Of a stretch of 64,000 nucleotides of DNA, positions 7,642-16,576 are shown piece after piece. Numbering within the stretch: position 1 is the first letter of the stretch; the number at the start of each line of letters is the position of its first letter. A program made the translations under genes and the position numbers. This DNA comes from CAYOZN01 sp964408455 (GTDB lineage Bacteria; Planctomycetota; Phycisphaerae; UBA1845; UTPLA1). The stretch spans positions 1-64,000 of the forward strand of contig CAYOZN010000003.1 in NCBI GenBank assembly GCA_964408455.1, given 5' to 3'. Below the pieces are notes generated by a model. It was given only the letters and a program-made list of their open reading frames with translations, was not told the origin of the DNA and ran no database searches.

Positions 7642-10017
7642 ATGTCGCATCGGCATGTTCTGATGACAACCCGGGGCCCGCGACGTAGACGACTGACCGC
7701 CGTCCTGGCCGCGCTGGGTCTGGCATCGGCCATGGGCATGTTTACTGCGCAGGAGGCCCCACCTGAGCCGGTCGACCCGACGGGTCGCGCGATTGACCGC
7801 ATCGAGTTCGAGGGGCTCCAGACCGTCGATCCCGTTTACCTGCGCGGCGTGGTGGGCATCAGCCCAGGGGATGTTTGGGACCGTGACGCGATCGCGGCGG
7901 CCGTGCGGCGGCTGGTGGAGACCGAAAAGTTCGAGGGGGCCCCGTTCGCGAGGCCGCGCGAGGAGGACGGCCGGCTCATCCTGGTATTCGTCGTTCGCGA
8001 GCGGCCGTTCATCACCGGCATTGATTTCGTCGGCAACGATGAATTCGATGCGGGCGATCTGATGGACGAGATCGATCTGGAGGTCGGCTCGCCGGTGAGC
8101 GAGTTTCTGATCAACCAGGCCAAAACGCAGATTGAAGACAAGTATCGCGAGGCGGGATACTCGAACATCTCGGTAGCGGTGGACGCGGGCCTGCTGGCCG
8201 CCGAACGGCGCGTGCTTTTCCGCATCTCGGAGGGGCCGCGCATCCGCGTAGACGAGATCGAGTTCTCCGGCAACTCGGCCTTCGGCAACGTTCGACTGCG
8301 CGGCCTGCTGGAAACCAAGACGCACATCTGGCTGTTTCGTACCGGTGCCTTCGACGAGGAAGCGGCCCGGCGCGACGCTGCCGCGCTCAAGGCATTTTAC
8401 GTGGCGCGGGGATACCTCAACGCGCAAGTCGGCTATCGCGTGGATTATGGCGAGGATGAGGGCGATCTGATCCTGACGTTTCTCATCGAGGAGGGGCTGA
8501 AACACGTCATCAAGACGATCACCATCGAGGGGAACACGGTATATACAACCGAACATGTGCGATCGCTGATGACGCTGACGGAAGGATCGGTGCTCGATGC
8601 CGACGTGGTCAAGGCCGACCGGCAGAAGATCGTCGACGAGTACGGGGCCAACGGCTACATCTACAACGAAGTGAGCACCTCTCACGTCTTCGACGAGGAG
8701 GACGGATTCGTCCATCTGAAGATCAGCATCGTGGAGGGCGAACAATACCGCTTCGGGCGAATCGTCGTTCGCGGGAACCGCAATACGAAGGATCGCGTGA
8801 TTCGCCGCGAACTGCGGTTCTTTCCCGAGCAGTTGTACGACACGAGCGCCACGCGCAAGGCCGAGCAGCGGCTGTCGGAGATGCGGCTTTTCAACGAGGC
8901 CCGCATTACGCCGCAGGGCGATGCTCCCGGCGTCCGTGACGCACTGGTGACACTGGAAGAGGCGGACACGACGACGATCCTCTTCGGCGTCGGCGTGACC
9001 AGCAACAGCGGCCTGGTGGGCTCCATATCGCTGGAGCAGCGAAACTTCGACATCTTCGACACGCCGCGGACGGCGGGCGAGTTCTTCCGGGGACGGTCGT
9101 TTCGCGGGGCCGGGCAGACGATGCGCATCCAGATCGAGCCCGGCACCGAGCTGACGCGCGGCCGCATCGAATTCCGCGAGCCGTACCTGTTCGATCGCGA
9201 TGTGGGCATGGGGCTGGCACTGTACTTGTTCGAGCGCGATCGCGACGAGTTCAGCGAGCAGCGCATCGGCTTCACGCCGAGCTTCGACAAGCGCTTCCGC
9301 GAAGGGCCGCTGGCCGGATGGGCCGGTGAAGTGGCCTTCCGCTTCGAATTGATCGACATCGGTGATACCGACCAGTTCACCGCCGAGGAGATTCGCGAAG
9401 ACAAGGGGGACAGCTGGCTTACGTCCATCAAGCTCTCGATGCTGCGCGACCGGACGGACAGCGTATGGCTGCCGAGCACCGGCGACCGGCTGCGCGTCTC
9501 GTGGGAGCAGGCCGGCGCCCTCGGCGGCGACCACACGTTCTCGAAGGTGACCGGCAGCTACGATCGGTACTTCACGCTGAAGACCGACACCTTCGGCCGC
9601 AAGCACATCCTGGCCCTTGGGGCGAGCGCCGGGCAGATCCTGGGCGATGCGCCGGTCTTCGAGCGGTTCTTCGGCGGCGGCATCGGTTCTGTTCGCGGCT
9701 TTGAGTTTCGCGGCATCAGCCCCCGTGCGGGCATTCGGGACGATCGTGTCGGCGGCGACTTCATGCTGCTGACGAACACGGAATACACGTATCCGCTCAT
9801 CGGTTCGACGGTTCGCGGCGCGGCGTTTCTCGACATGGGCACGGTTGAGGATGATTTCGGCCTTCAGAGCTGGCGCGCGGCGGTCGGCATGGGCATGCGC
9901 ATTCACATCAAATACTTCGGCCCGATCCCGCTGGCGTTCGATTTTGCGTGGCCCATCGCCATGGAGGACGAGGACGACACGCAGGTGTTCAGCTTCTCGT
10001 TCGGCACGACGTTTTAG
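7642..10017 (+). CDS. bamA: Outer membrane protein assembly factor BamA
   Basis: BamA folds and inserts beta-barrel proteins into the outer membrane. The start at 7642 (MSHRHVLM) gives 791 residues; the frame is open far upstream but that translation is composition-biased and unlike protein. A signal-like segment (LTAVLAALGLASAMGMF) is followed by five POTRA domains, each with the strand pattern I-x-x-(I/V)-x-(F/I)-x-G-N, e.g. FITGIDFVGNDEF, IRVDEIEFSGNSAF, IKTITIEGNTVY and FGRIVVRGNRNT. The C-terminal half is a 16-strand barrel with the superfamily motif SVRGFEFRG in the L6 loop, ending in aromatic SFSFGTTF. No bamBCDE or skp gene adjoins it here. Confidence 0.92.
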   Translation: MSHRHVLMTTRGPRRRRLTAVLAALGLASAMGMFTAQEAPPEPVDPTGRAIDRIEFEGLQTVDPVYLRGVVGISPGDVWDRDAIAAAVRRLVETEKFEGAPFARPREEDGRLILVFVVRERPFITGIDFVGNDEFDAGDLMDEIDLEVGSPVSEFLINQAKTQIEDKYREAGYSNISVAVDAGLLAAERRVLFRISEGPRIRVDEIEFSGNSAFGNVRLRGLLETKTHIWLFRTGAFDEEAARRDAAALKAFYVARGYLNAQVGYRVDYGEDEGDLILTFLIEEGLKHVIKTITIEGNTVYTTEHVRSLMTLTEGSVLDADVVKADRQKIVDEYGANGYIYNEVSTSHVFDEEDGFVHLKISIVEGEQYRFGRIVVRGNRNTKDRVIRRELRFFPEQLYDTSATRKAEQRLSEMRLFNEARITPQGDAPGVRDALVTLEEADTTTILFGVGVTSNSGLVGSISLEQRNFDIFDTPRTAGEFFRGRSFRGAGQTMRIQIEPGTELTRGRIEFREPYLFDRDVGMGLALYLFERDRDEFSEQRIGFTPSFDKRFREGPLAGWAGEVAFRFELIDIGDTDQFTAEEIREDKGDSWLTSIKLSMLRDRTDSVWLPSTGDRLRVSWEQAGALGGDHTFSKVTGSYDRYFTLKTDTFGRKHILALGASAGQILGDAPVFERFFGGGIGSVRGFEFRGISPRAGIRDDRVGGDFMLLTNTEYTYPLIGSTVRGAAFLDMGTVEDDFGLQSWRAAVGMGMRIHIKYFGPIPLAFDFAWPIAMEDEDDTQVFSFSFGTTF

Positions 10018-10356
10018 CTCCATTCGCCCGCCCTCCGGCAGTCGTGCTGACAGGCTGACCCTGAGCCGCGCCGCGGCTGCTGGCTGGCTCGCCGCGCTCC
10101 ACAAAAAAATTTCTGAATCGTGACACGCCGCCAAGTGTCACAGCCCGTCACAGCCCGTCACCAGCGCCCGGTCGCGGGGTGTGATTCGGGGTCTCAAGTG
10201 AATCAAACCGAATCAAGCCGACAAAGCGCCCGTTAGGTGTTGGTGAGGCACGGGCTGCCGCTACTACTCATTAGATTAGCTCCGCGTTCCCCGCGAAAAC
10301 TCGGTCGCGGACTGCCTGCGTCATCGGCCTGGTGGCGCCGGTCGCGGCCGGTGAAT
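10018..10356 (+). other. Intergenic region; short direct repeat
   Basis: No gene is recognised. It contains a small tandem repeat (GTCACAGCCC twice, then GTCACCAG, about 10137-10163), of unknown meaning. The end of the region leads into a strong -10 box for the next gene. Confidence 0.4.
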
Positions 10357-10385
10357 CTTCGCATCGGCCGCGGGCGGGCTATAAT
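10357..10385 (+). promoter_or_regulatory. Promoter with consensus TATAAT -10
   Basis: A perfect TATAAT (10380-10385) lies 35 bases before the ATG of the small ORF at 10420. At 17-base spacing the -35 position reads CTTCGC, a poor match. A GAGGAAG ribosome-binding site follows at about 10409-10415. The combination supports transcription of the 10420-11251 pair from here. Confidence 0.5.
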
Positions 10386-10419
10386 GGGCCCATCAGGTGT
10401 CACGGGGCGAGGAAGGCGC

Positions 10420-10683
10420 ATGCCCGATTACGTCAAATCGTGTTCAGCGAACGACGAACCACTTCGGCGCATTGACGCCGAGCACCACATTGCGCGCTGG
10501 GTGGACCTGATGGACGCGTGCGAGCAGTTCCTGCTGGCGGGGCTGCGCCGCAAGGTGGGGCCGGATGGCGATGTTGTCGCCGCACATCGCGCGTGGTATG
10601 CCAGGCAGATGGAGGAGCATGACGCCATGATGCTGCACATGCTCGAGGAGTTCGCGAGACGGAGCCGGCAAGATGGGCAGTAA
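10420..10683 (+). CDS. Small hypothetical protein upstream of nucleotidyltransferase
   Basis: An 87-residue protein chosen from ATG 10420 because of GAGGAAG just upstream; the longer open frame from 10237 includes promoter-like sequence. The predicted product is mostly helical and charged (HHIARWVDLMDACEQFLLAGLRRKVG, HDAMMLHMLEEFARRS) with no motif recognised. It overlaps the next gene by 11 bases, so the two are translated together. By position it could be the partner (antitoxin-like) of the nucleotidyltransferase, but that is inference. Confidence 0.6.
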   Translation: MPDYVKSCSANDEPLRRIDAEHHIARWVDLMDACEQFLLAGLRRKVGPDGDVVAAHRAWYARQMEEHDAMMLHMLEEFARRSRQDGQ

Positions 10684-11251
10684 CGCGGTGCTGGAAACGC
10701 TTCGACACGCGTGGCAAGCCCTGGAACCGTTGGATGTCCCGATGGCCGTCATGGGCGGCATTGCTGTCTCGGCATGGGAGCATGTACGCGCGACGCAAGA
10801 TGTCGACATTCTGATTGGCGTGGATGATCGCGACGCTGCCCGAGTGATCGACCAGCTTGCCCCCGAAGGCTTCGTGCCCAAGCGTTCCCCACCCTGGCTG
10901 ACGCTCGGCGATGTCAGGCTGCTGCAAATGAACTTTCAGCCGCCCGGAAGTTATATGCAGGTTCAGTTCGATCTGCTGGCGGCAGACTCTGAGTATCATC
11001 GGCATGCGCTAAGCCGCCGCGTCAAGACGCGCCTGCCGGACGTCGATCTGGATCTCGCGGTATTGACGTGCGAAGACCTGATCCTGCACAAACTCATTGC
11101 GGGAAGGGTCATCGACAAGGTCGATTGCATGGCACTTGCCGCGGCCAATCGCGCTACGCTCGATATCGCTTATCTGCAGGACTGGGCCGATCGCCTGAAA
11201 CTTCGTCGCGAGCTCGAAGAGATACTGGCGGCGGAGAACAGCGGCCCGTGA
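10673..11251 (+). CDS. AbiEii/MNT-like nucleotidyltransferase-fold protein
   Basis: The 192-residue product has the nucleotidyltransferase signature of AbiEii/AbiGii-type and related proteins: VMGGIAVSAWEHVRATQDVDILI near residues 27-50, where the GG and the D-x-D of the DVDIL element would bind metal and nucleotide. A second acidic strand (QVQFDLLAA) and the helix CEDLILHKLIAGRVIDKVD are also typical of this group. Such proteins act as toxins that modify tRNA, or as stand-alone enzymes. The gene overlaps an upstream small ORF, an arrangement common in toxin-antitoxin pairs. Function as toxin is not shown by sequence. Confidence 0.7.
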   Translation: MGSNAVLETLRHAWQALEPLDVPMAVMGGIAVSAWEHVRATQDVDILIGVDDRDAARVIDQLAPEGFVPKRSPPWLTLGDVRLLQMNFQPPGSYMQVQFDLLAADSEYHRHALSRRVKTRLPDVDLDLAVLTCEDLILHKLIAGRVIDKVDCMALAAANRATLDIAYLQDWADRLKLRRELEEILAAENSGP

Positions 11252-11284
11252 TGCCGATTTGCCTGCGGTTGACGCAGCCACGGC

Positions 11285-11313
11285 TTTTCGGTCGTGCCCT
11301 TCCAACATAGAAT
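11285..11313 (+). promoter_or_regulatory. Possible promoter for tRNA-Ser
   Basis: TTTTCG (11285-11290) and TAGAAT (11308-11313) are 17 bases apart, placing a start site near 11320, about 32 bases before the tRNA. The -35 match is weak. Confidence 0.35.
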
Positions 11314-11351
11314 ATGGATGTCCGCGGGAATCCTGCACCTTGCGGATGGCA

Positions 11352-11438
11352 GGAGAGGTGACCGAGCGGCTTAAGGTGGCGGTTTTGAAAACCGCTGTGG
11401 TCGAAAGGCCACCGGGGGTTCGAATCCCTCCCTCTCCG
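11352..11438 (+). tRNA. tRNA-Ser (anticodon UGA)
   Basis: The acceptor arms GGAGAGG (11352-11358) and CCTCTCC (11431-11437) pair perfectly, with G as discriminator base. The anticodon stem is GCGGT/ACCGC around the loop TTTGAAA, giving anticodon TGA (11386-11388) for UCA codons. A long variable arm (about GTGGTCGAAAGGCCAC) marks a class II serine tRNA, and the T arm contains GGTTCGAATCC. CCA is not encoded. No integrase or attachment repeat is seen nearby. Confidence 0.95.
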
Positions 11439-11565
11439 TTTCGATCGCTGAATTTCGTCGACGCCGGCGCCGTTCACAGGAATGTTTCCCGCGGTGTCTG
11501 GTGAGTGTCGCCGCGATCCGGCGAGAACCCGGCGAAGCCACGTCGACCGGCTAGAATGACCCGCC

Positions 11566-12282
11566 ATGCGTACTCTCGCCCTCGGCGATATACACGGCTG
11601 CTACGGAGCGCTCATGACGCTGGTCGAGCGCGTGCCCATTCAACCGCAGGATGCGCTCGTCGCGCTGGGCGATTATGTGGACCGCGGGCCGCGATCGCGC
11701 GAGGTGCTCGACTGGCTGGTCGAGCGTTCCCGCGGGGGCAAGCTGGTTGCGCTGCGCGGTAATCATGAGCTGATGATGCTGCTGGCACGCGACGAGCCGA
11801 CACACGTTTACGACTGGCTTCAGATGGGCGGGCGGGAGACGCTCGCGTCGTACGCGGCGACGATGCCGGGAGATGCGGCCGCGGAAGGGGAGAAGGCGTT
11901 CCCGAAGGGCATTCCACAGGAACACTGGTGGTTCGTGGAGGATTTCTGCCGGGATTACCACGAGACCGACACGCACTTTTTCGTCCACGCCAACGCCAGC
12001 GCCGACCTGTTGCTGGAAGAACAGCCCGACTACATGCTCTTCTGGGAGAAGTTTCACAATCCGCCGGCGCCGCATCGGTCCGGCAAGATCATGGTGTGCG
12101 GGCATACACCGCAGAAGTCGGGCCATCCGCAGCACATCGGCCATGCCATCTGCATCGACACCTGGGCCTATGGCGAGGGCTGGCTCACCTGTCTCGACGT
12201 GGGCAGCGGGCAGTACTGGCAGGCCAACGAAGCGGGTGCATTTCGCGAAGCGCACCTCGAAAAGCCCGCGGCCCGAAGCTGA
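11566..12282 (+). CDS. Calcineurin-like metallophosphoesterase (PrpA/ApaH-like)
   Basis: A 238-residue phosphoesterase with the full metallophosphatase motif set: GDIHG at residues 7-11, GDYVDRGP near 36, GNHE near 66, and a late GHTP (VCGHTPQKSG). These residues bind two metal ions and the phosphate. The length and motif spacing match bacterial Ser/Thr phosphatases of the PrpA/PrpB type and symmetrical diadenosine tetraphosphatases; substrate cannot be told. A TAGAAT box (11552-11557) ends only eight bases before the ATG, so the transcript may be leaderless. It is convergent with the next gene. Confidence 0.85.
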   Translation: MRTLALGDIHGCYGALMTLVERVPIQPQDALVALGDYVDRGPRSREVLDWLVERSRGGKLVALRGNHELMMLLARDEPTHVYDWLQMGGRETLASYAATMPGDAAAEGEKAFPKGIPQEHWWFVEDFCRDYHETDTHFFVHANASADLLLEEQPDYMLFWEKFHNPPAPHRSGKIMVCGHTPQKSGHPQHIGHAICIDTWAYGEGWLTCLDVGSGQYWQANEAGAFREAHLEKPAARS

Positions 12283-12288
12283 GACCGC

Positions 12289-13332
12289 CTACGTCGGGGC
12301 CGGTGCCGCGGCAATGTCGCGATCGCCAAGCACATCTTCGATGTAGAGGGTCTGTATCAGCACGATGGCCGTGGCGAGCAGCGGCGTCGCCAGCAGCAGG
12401 CCGAGGAAGCCGGCCAGCATTCCCAGGACAAGCTGCACGACCAGCGTGAGGGCCGGTGGAATGGCGACGACGCCCCATTCGAGCAGGGGCGTGATCAACT
12501 TGCCCTCGATCGTCTGCACGACGAGATAGAGCACCAGAACCGATGCGACGGAGCCCGGCCCCTGGAGCACTGCGATGAGCACGGCCGGCACCAGCGAGAG
12601 AACGGTGCCGATGTATGGCATGAACGACAGCACGCCGGCCAGCAGGCCGAGCACCAGTGCCAGGGGAATGCCCAACAGCCACAGACCCACACCCGTCATG
12701 ACGCCGACGACCGCCATGGAGACGAGACGGGCGAGCAGCCATCGGCGCAGCGTATAACCCATTCTGGCGATCAACTCGCGCGCGCGGGGCCGGTAGGCAA
12801 CAGGCAGCAGCTTCACGAGCCCGCGGATGTACAGCTCGGGATCGTAGGACAGGTAGAGTCCGACGAAGATGACCAGGATGGGGCTGGCGATGGCCTTGAA
12901 GGTCGTGCTGGCAAAGCCGCCGACACCCTTGAGCGTCACTTCTTCGGTAATTCGCTCGCCGGCGTCCGGCGTCTCGGAGAGCACGCGGCGGGCCCACGTC
13001 GTATCCTGGAGCCAATGCCGGAGGCGGCGAATGGCTTCGTCCATCTGGTCGGGCAGGGCCTCGAACTGCCCCTCGAGGCGTGAGGCCGTCAACCAGACCA
13101 GGCCCGCGACGAGCGCGATCAACAGCAGCAGCACGACAATGAGCGAGACGACCGGCGGAAGTCGCGTTCGCTCCGACAGCGTGTCGGTAAGACCGCGAAG
13201 AAACACGGCCAGCAATACGCCGGCGAAGGCAAGCAGGACGATGTCGAGGGCACGGATCACGACCAGTATCAGCAGCACCATGAGTGCGGCGATTCCGATT
13301 TTGATCAACGCCCGACGTCCGGTGGCGATCAT
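12289..13332 (-). CDS. AI-2E family transporter (PerM/YdiK-type permease)
   Basis: The protein is a polytopic membrane permease of the AI-2 exporter family (TqsA, PerM, YdiK), whose substrates are mostly unproven. ATG at 13332 is chosen (MIATGRRALIKIGIAALMVL), with GGAG 8-12 bases upstream, giving 347 residues. Several membrane helices are evident at the N-terminus (LDIVLLAFAGVLLAVFLRGL, VSLIVVLLLLIALVAGLVWL). The C-terminal half shows the family pattern PLALVLGLLAGVLSFMPYIG, then LLEWGVVAIPPALTLVVQLV and FLGLLLATPLLATAIVL. The central soluble segment (residues about 90-150) is also typical. Confidence 0.85.
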   Translation of the reverse strand: MIATGRRALIKIGIAALMVLLILVVIRALDIVLLAFAGVLLAVFLRGLTDTLSERTRLPPVVSLIVVLLLLIALVAGLVWLTASRLEGQFEALPDQMDEAIRRLRHWLQDTTWARRVLSETPDAGERITEEVTLKGVGGFASTTFKAIASPILVIFVGLYLSYDPELYIRGLVKLLPVAYRPRARELIARMGYTLRRWLLARLVSMAVVGVMTGVGLWLLGIPLALVLGLLAGVLSFMPYIGTVLSLVPAVLIAVLQGPGSVASVLVLYLVVQTIEGKLITPLLEWGVVAIPPALTLVVQLVLGMLAGFLGLLLATPLLATAIVLIQTLYIEDVLGDRDIAAAPAPT

Positions 13333-13731
13333 TCGTGGATCTCCGGCGGTAAGGAACAACAATGGACGTGCGTGAGCCCCGTGCACCACGACCATCAGGG
13401 CTGGCGATCCCGACTTTTTGAAGCTGCTGTCGCAGGAAGGTAGTGTCGTACAAGGGCGCCCGGCATTATTGTTGCTACTACTCTACTCAAACGTTCTAAT
13501 TCCGGCTGTCGTGACCACGCTGGTTTGTTTAGCTGGCATTCATGCCGAATTGTGTTTGGCGCAATGGCGCGCGAGATCTTCGTCAATGCGCAGGGATTCG
13601 TGTAGATTGCAGAGATCTGTGTTCCACCAGCGATCAGGTGAAATTGTCCGGACGCTCAGTCGGGATGAGCAGACTTCGGTACCGCGTGGTCGAGGAAAGC
13701 AACGCCGTCAGCAATTCAATGCCATTTGATC
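13333..13731 (+). other. Intergenic region without recognised gene
   Basis: This divergent region between the AI-2E permease and the PAP2 gene is noticeably less GC-rich than its surroundings. Overlapping open frames here have no recognisable motif and are not annotated. It presumably holds promoters for both flanking genes, but no clear -35/-10 pair was identified. Confidence 0.4.
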
Positions 13732-14457
13732 ATGCCTGCCTACCTTCGCCATTTCTTCAGCTGGAAGGAGAATGCGAGCCCCCTGGTGCTGCTGGCGCTG
13801 GCGCTCGCAATCGGCGGCACATGGATGTTCATTGAACTGGCGGATGAGGTGGTGGAAGGCGACTCGCGTCAGTTTGACGAGTGGGTGTTGACGTCGCTGC
13901 GATTGCCGGACGATCCCTCGCGGCCGCGCGGGCCAACGTGGCTGGCGGAGGCGATGCGCGATATTACGGCGCTGGGCAGTACGGCCGTGCTTGTTCTGAC
14001 GGTGCTGGCGGTGGTCGGCTATCTCATTCTGGTGCATCGCTACGCCACCGTCTGGCTGTGCATCGGCGCGACACTGGGCGGCCTGCTGGTCGGTTCTGTC
14101 ATGAAGCATGCATTCGCGCGACCGCGCCCGTCGGTTGTGCCGCATTTGACGGATGTGCTGACTGCGAGCTTCCCTTCCGGACATTCGATGTACTCTACGG
14201 TGGTGTACCTGACGCTGGGCACCCTGCTGACGCGTGTCGCACCGGAGTGGCGCACGAAGCTTTACATCATTTCGGTGTCAGTGGTGCTGATCCTACTGAT
14301 CGGCATCAGCCGAGTTTATCTGGGCGTACATTATCCGACCGACGTGCTGGCCGGCTGGATGGCGGGACTGGCGTGGGCGCTATTCTGCTGGCTATTGGCG
14401 CGCCATCTGCAACGGCGCGGCGCCGTCGAAGCCGAGCGCGAATCAGCGAATGAATAA
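13732..14457 (+). CDS. PAP2-family phosphatase (phosphatidic acid phosphatase type 2)
   Basis: A membrane phosphatase with the three PAP2 motifs: KHAFARPRPS (K-x6-RP) near residue 125, PSGHS near 146, and SRVYLGVHYPTDVLAG near 193-208, where His is the nucleophile and general acid. About five to six hydrophobic helices surround them. Bacterial members dephosphorylate undecaprenyl pyrophosphate or phosphatidic acid at the outer face of the inner membrane. The frame opens with TTG two codons earlier; ATG 13732 is the likelier start. It is monocistronic by position. Substrate is not deducible. Confidence 0.88.
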   Translation: MPAYLRHFFSWKENASPLVLLALALAIGGTWMFIELADEVVEGDSRQFDEWVLTSLRLPDDPSRPRGPTWLAEAMRDITALGSTAVLVLTVLAVVGYLILVHRYATVWLCIGATLGGLLVGSVMKHAFARPRPSVVPHLTDVLTASFPSGHSMYSTVVYLTLGTLLTRVAPEWRTKLYIISVSVVLILLIGISRVYLGVHYPTDVLAGWMAGLAWALFCWLLARHLQRRGAVEAERESANE

Positions 14458-14671
14458 AATCCGGCAATTGCGCCGAAAGCAATTACCGAGTGCCACGTTT
14501 CGGGCCCGTGGCATCGGGCTATAACCGCTGTAACCGCCAGAACGCGATGCAGCCGGCGGCTAGCATTTCCCATTGCGCAAATCAGCGCGAGAACATAGTT
14601 GTTTGAACATCGGTGCTGGTCGAATGGCATCAACGGTCCATTCTGATTGCCAGAGCCAAGGAACAGGCGCG

Positions 14672-15220
14672 ATGCACACCTCACGCATTCCTTCATTGAA
14701 CACCACGTTGCAGAAGACCGACGACTGGCTGGACGAGATCAAGGCGGAAATCGGAATTCCGGACGAACGACTGGCTTACCAGGCATTGCGATCCGTTTTG
14801 CACAGCCTTCGCGATCGACTGACCGTGGACATGGCCAATGCACTGTCGGCCGAGTTGCCGATGCTGATACGCGGGTTGTACTTCGAAGGATGGAAGCCGA
14901 GCCGGACGCCGGTCAAGACGGGCCGGCTCAAGGAGTTCCATCAGTGCGTTGCCAGGGCGTATCGCGGCCCGCCGCGCACAACGCCGGCGACGATGACGTC
15001 GGCCGTGTTGCGGGTACTGACGAGGAACTGCGAAGGCGGACTGGTCGACAAGATCAGGGCCACGCTGCCGGAGGCGTTGCGATCGATGCTCGATGATGAG
15101 GCGCCAAGGCAGACCGGCGACGGAAGCTACGCCGGACATCGAAGTCGGTTGGACGACCACTCGCCATCATCAGTGAAGCTCAATGGCGGCCGGCGCACCC
15201 GGCGTCATGCGGGCAGATAA
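14672..15220 (+). CDS. DUF2267 domain protein
   Basis: The 182-residue product starts at ATG 14672, with AAGGAACAG upstream. Residues about 15-145 match the DUF2267 pattern: TTLQKTDDWLDEIKAEIG, AYQALRSVLHSLRDRLTVD, ALSAELPMLIRGLYFEGWKP and EFHQCVARAYRG. DUF2267 proteins are small, all-helical and of unknown function, often near stress or envelope genes. The last 40 residues are basic and probably disordered. The neighbours are a PAP2 phosphatase and a lipoprotein, and no operon is evident. Confidence 0.8.
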   Translation: MHTSRIPSLNTTLQKTDDWLDEIKAEIGIPDERLAYQALRSVLHSLRDRLTVDMANALSAELPMLIRGLYFEGWKPSRTPVKTGRLKEFHQCVARAYRGPPRTTPATMTSAVLRVLTRNCEGGLVDKIRATLPEALRSMLDDEAPRQTGDGSYAGHRSRLDDHSPSSVKLNGGRRTRRHAGR

Positions 15221-15291
15221 GAGAGCCGCATCATCGCATCCAACGTGAAGATTGCAACATAGTCCAACATACAACGAGATCACGAGGTGTC

Positions 15292-16248
15292 ATGATGCAA
15301 CTGAAACAATTCCGCACTTGCGGGCTCCTGTTGGCGGCGCCGGTCGTCGCGCTTCTGTCAGGCGCGGGCTGCGAGTCACCCTCCGGACTGACGACGGCGG
15401 AGATTTTCGCACTGGCGCAGGGGCAGATCGTGGGCGACATCGCCACGTCGCCGGACGGATCGCTGCTGGCCTATTCGGACGGGGTGAACGTCTATGTCAT
15501 CGACGTGGCAGAAGCCCTGAACAATCCGTCGGCGCAGTTCGTGCCGGTGCAGGTCACCAACACGACGTCGGCCTTCGCGCCCACGTTTCTGAATCAGGAT
15601 GAACTCGTCTTCGGTTCGATCGATGCCACGGTGCCCGACGAAGTGCAGTTGTTTTCAACCAGTCCGACGGCGATGCTCGGCGAACCGACGCCCAATCCGT
15701 TTGCAACCATCTCGGCCGTGGACCTGGGTCTTGCGACCGGCACGCCGTTGACGCCGCCCGAGTTCATGCAGATCACCAGCAACGGGGCGTTCGGCACGGC
15801 GACCTTCGGCGGCGAACCGTTTCTATTAAATTTTGTGTCGCAGCCGGTGGGCGTCACGGCGCTGAACTCGGTGTTTCCGATGAACATTCAGAATCCGGTG
15901 ATCTCGCCGGGAATGGACCAGTTCGTCTTCGCCGACGCCGCGGGACAGATCGGATTGACCAGCTTCTCTGACGGCTTCGTGAACCCCAACCAGATCACAC
16001 CGGTTGGATTTGGCACGTTTCCGACGTTTACGCCGTCCAACAACGTGGCCTTTTTCAGCGACAACGGCATCAACATCGGCACGCCGGCGGCGGGCTTCAA
16101 CACGTTCGGCTTTAACCAGCCCTTTGTTCCGCGCAGACCGGCCTTCCTGCCGGACGGCAACTCGTTCTTCACGACGAATGCCGTCGGCAACAGCCTGGTG
16201 TTGAACACGCTTCCACCGCCAACCACGATCGGCGGCGTCGACTTCTGA
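15292..16248 (+). CDS. Predicted lipoprotein with propeller-like repeats
   Basis: The protein starts MMQLKQFRTC with GAGGTG seven bases upstream, has a hydrophobic segment and a lipobox-like LLSGAGC near residue 27, so it is likely a lipoprotein. The mature part has TolB/WD-like strand motifs, IVGDIATSPDGSLLAYSDG at the start and later SPGMDQFVFADAAG and TPSNNVAFFSDNG, each resembling a propeller blade with the S-P-D-G turn. Asn and Phe content is unusually high (GFGTFPTFTPSNN, FNTFGFNQPF). No enzyme motif is present. A scaffold or binding role at the envelope is inferred from fold only. Confidence 0.7.
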   Translation: MMQLKQFRTCGLLLAAPVVALLSGAGCESPSGLTTAEIFALAQGQIVGDIATSPDGSLLAYSDGVNVYVIDVAEALNNPSAQFVPVQVTNTTSAFAPTFLNQDELVFGSIDATVPDEVQLFSTSPTAMLGEPTPNPFATISAVDLGLATGTPLTPPEFMQITSNGAFGTATFGGEPFLLNFVSQPVGVTALNSVFPMNIQNPVISPGMDQFVFADAAGQIGLTSFSDGFVNPNQITPVGFGTFPTFTPSNNVAFFSDNGINIGTPAAGFNTFGFNQPFVPRRPAFLPDGNSFFTTNAVGNSLVLNTLPPPTTIGGVDF

Positions 16249-16576
16249 TGCACGGGCCGCGCGATTTTGCGCCGGTGCATGGCGACTGCGCAGCGGCAGC
16301 AGCGAAAGATGTTTTCGTGGGCGCGCCAGTGCGCAGGTTTACCAGACCACGTGCATGACGGGAGTGAACTTCGTGAACACTTTTGCCCCAGGGCATCGCG
16401 GGCAAACGCACCGCAATCACCCAGTACTGAACGTGGCCCGGAATCGTATCCGGCATTTTAGTTGTGTGTAAGTGGCGCTTCAGAAACCTCATCTACTCTC
16501 CTTCGAACCATCTGTCCAACGCTTTCCCCGGCGCGATAAAACATGCCGGGGAACTGGGCCGACTCGGGCAGGAAAA
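16249..16576 (+). other. Intergenic region without recognised gene
   Basis: No gene or clear repeat is seen. It is the presumed promoter region of the glycan cassette that starts at 16577. AGGA lies just before that start codon. No convincing -35/-10 pair was found. Confidence 0.4.

Noticed and set aside
7561..10134. Very long open frame antisense to bamA
   Set aside because: High-GC codon bias leaves the opposite frame open; the translation has no recognisable motif and bamA is unambiguous.
11352..11500. Integration site of a mobile element at tRNA-Ser
   Set aside because: No integrase and no repeat of the tRNA 3' end were found downstream.
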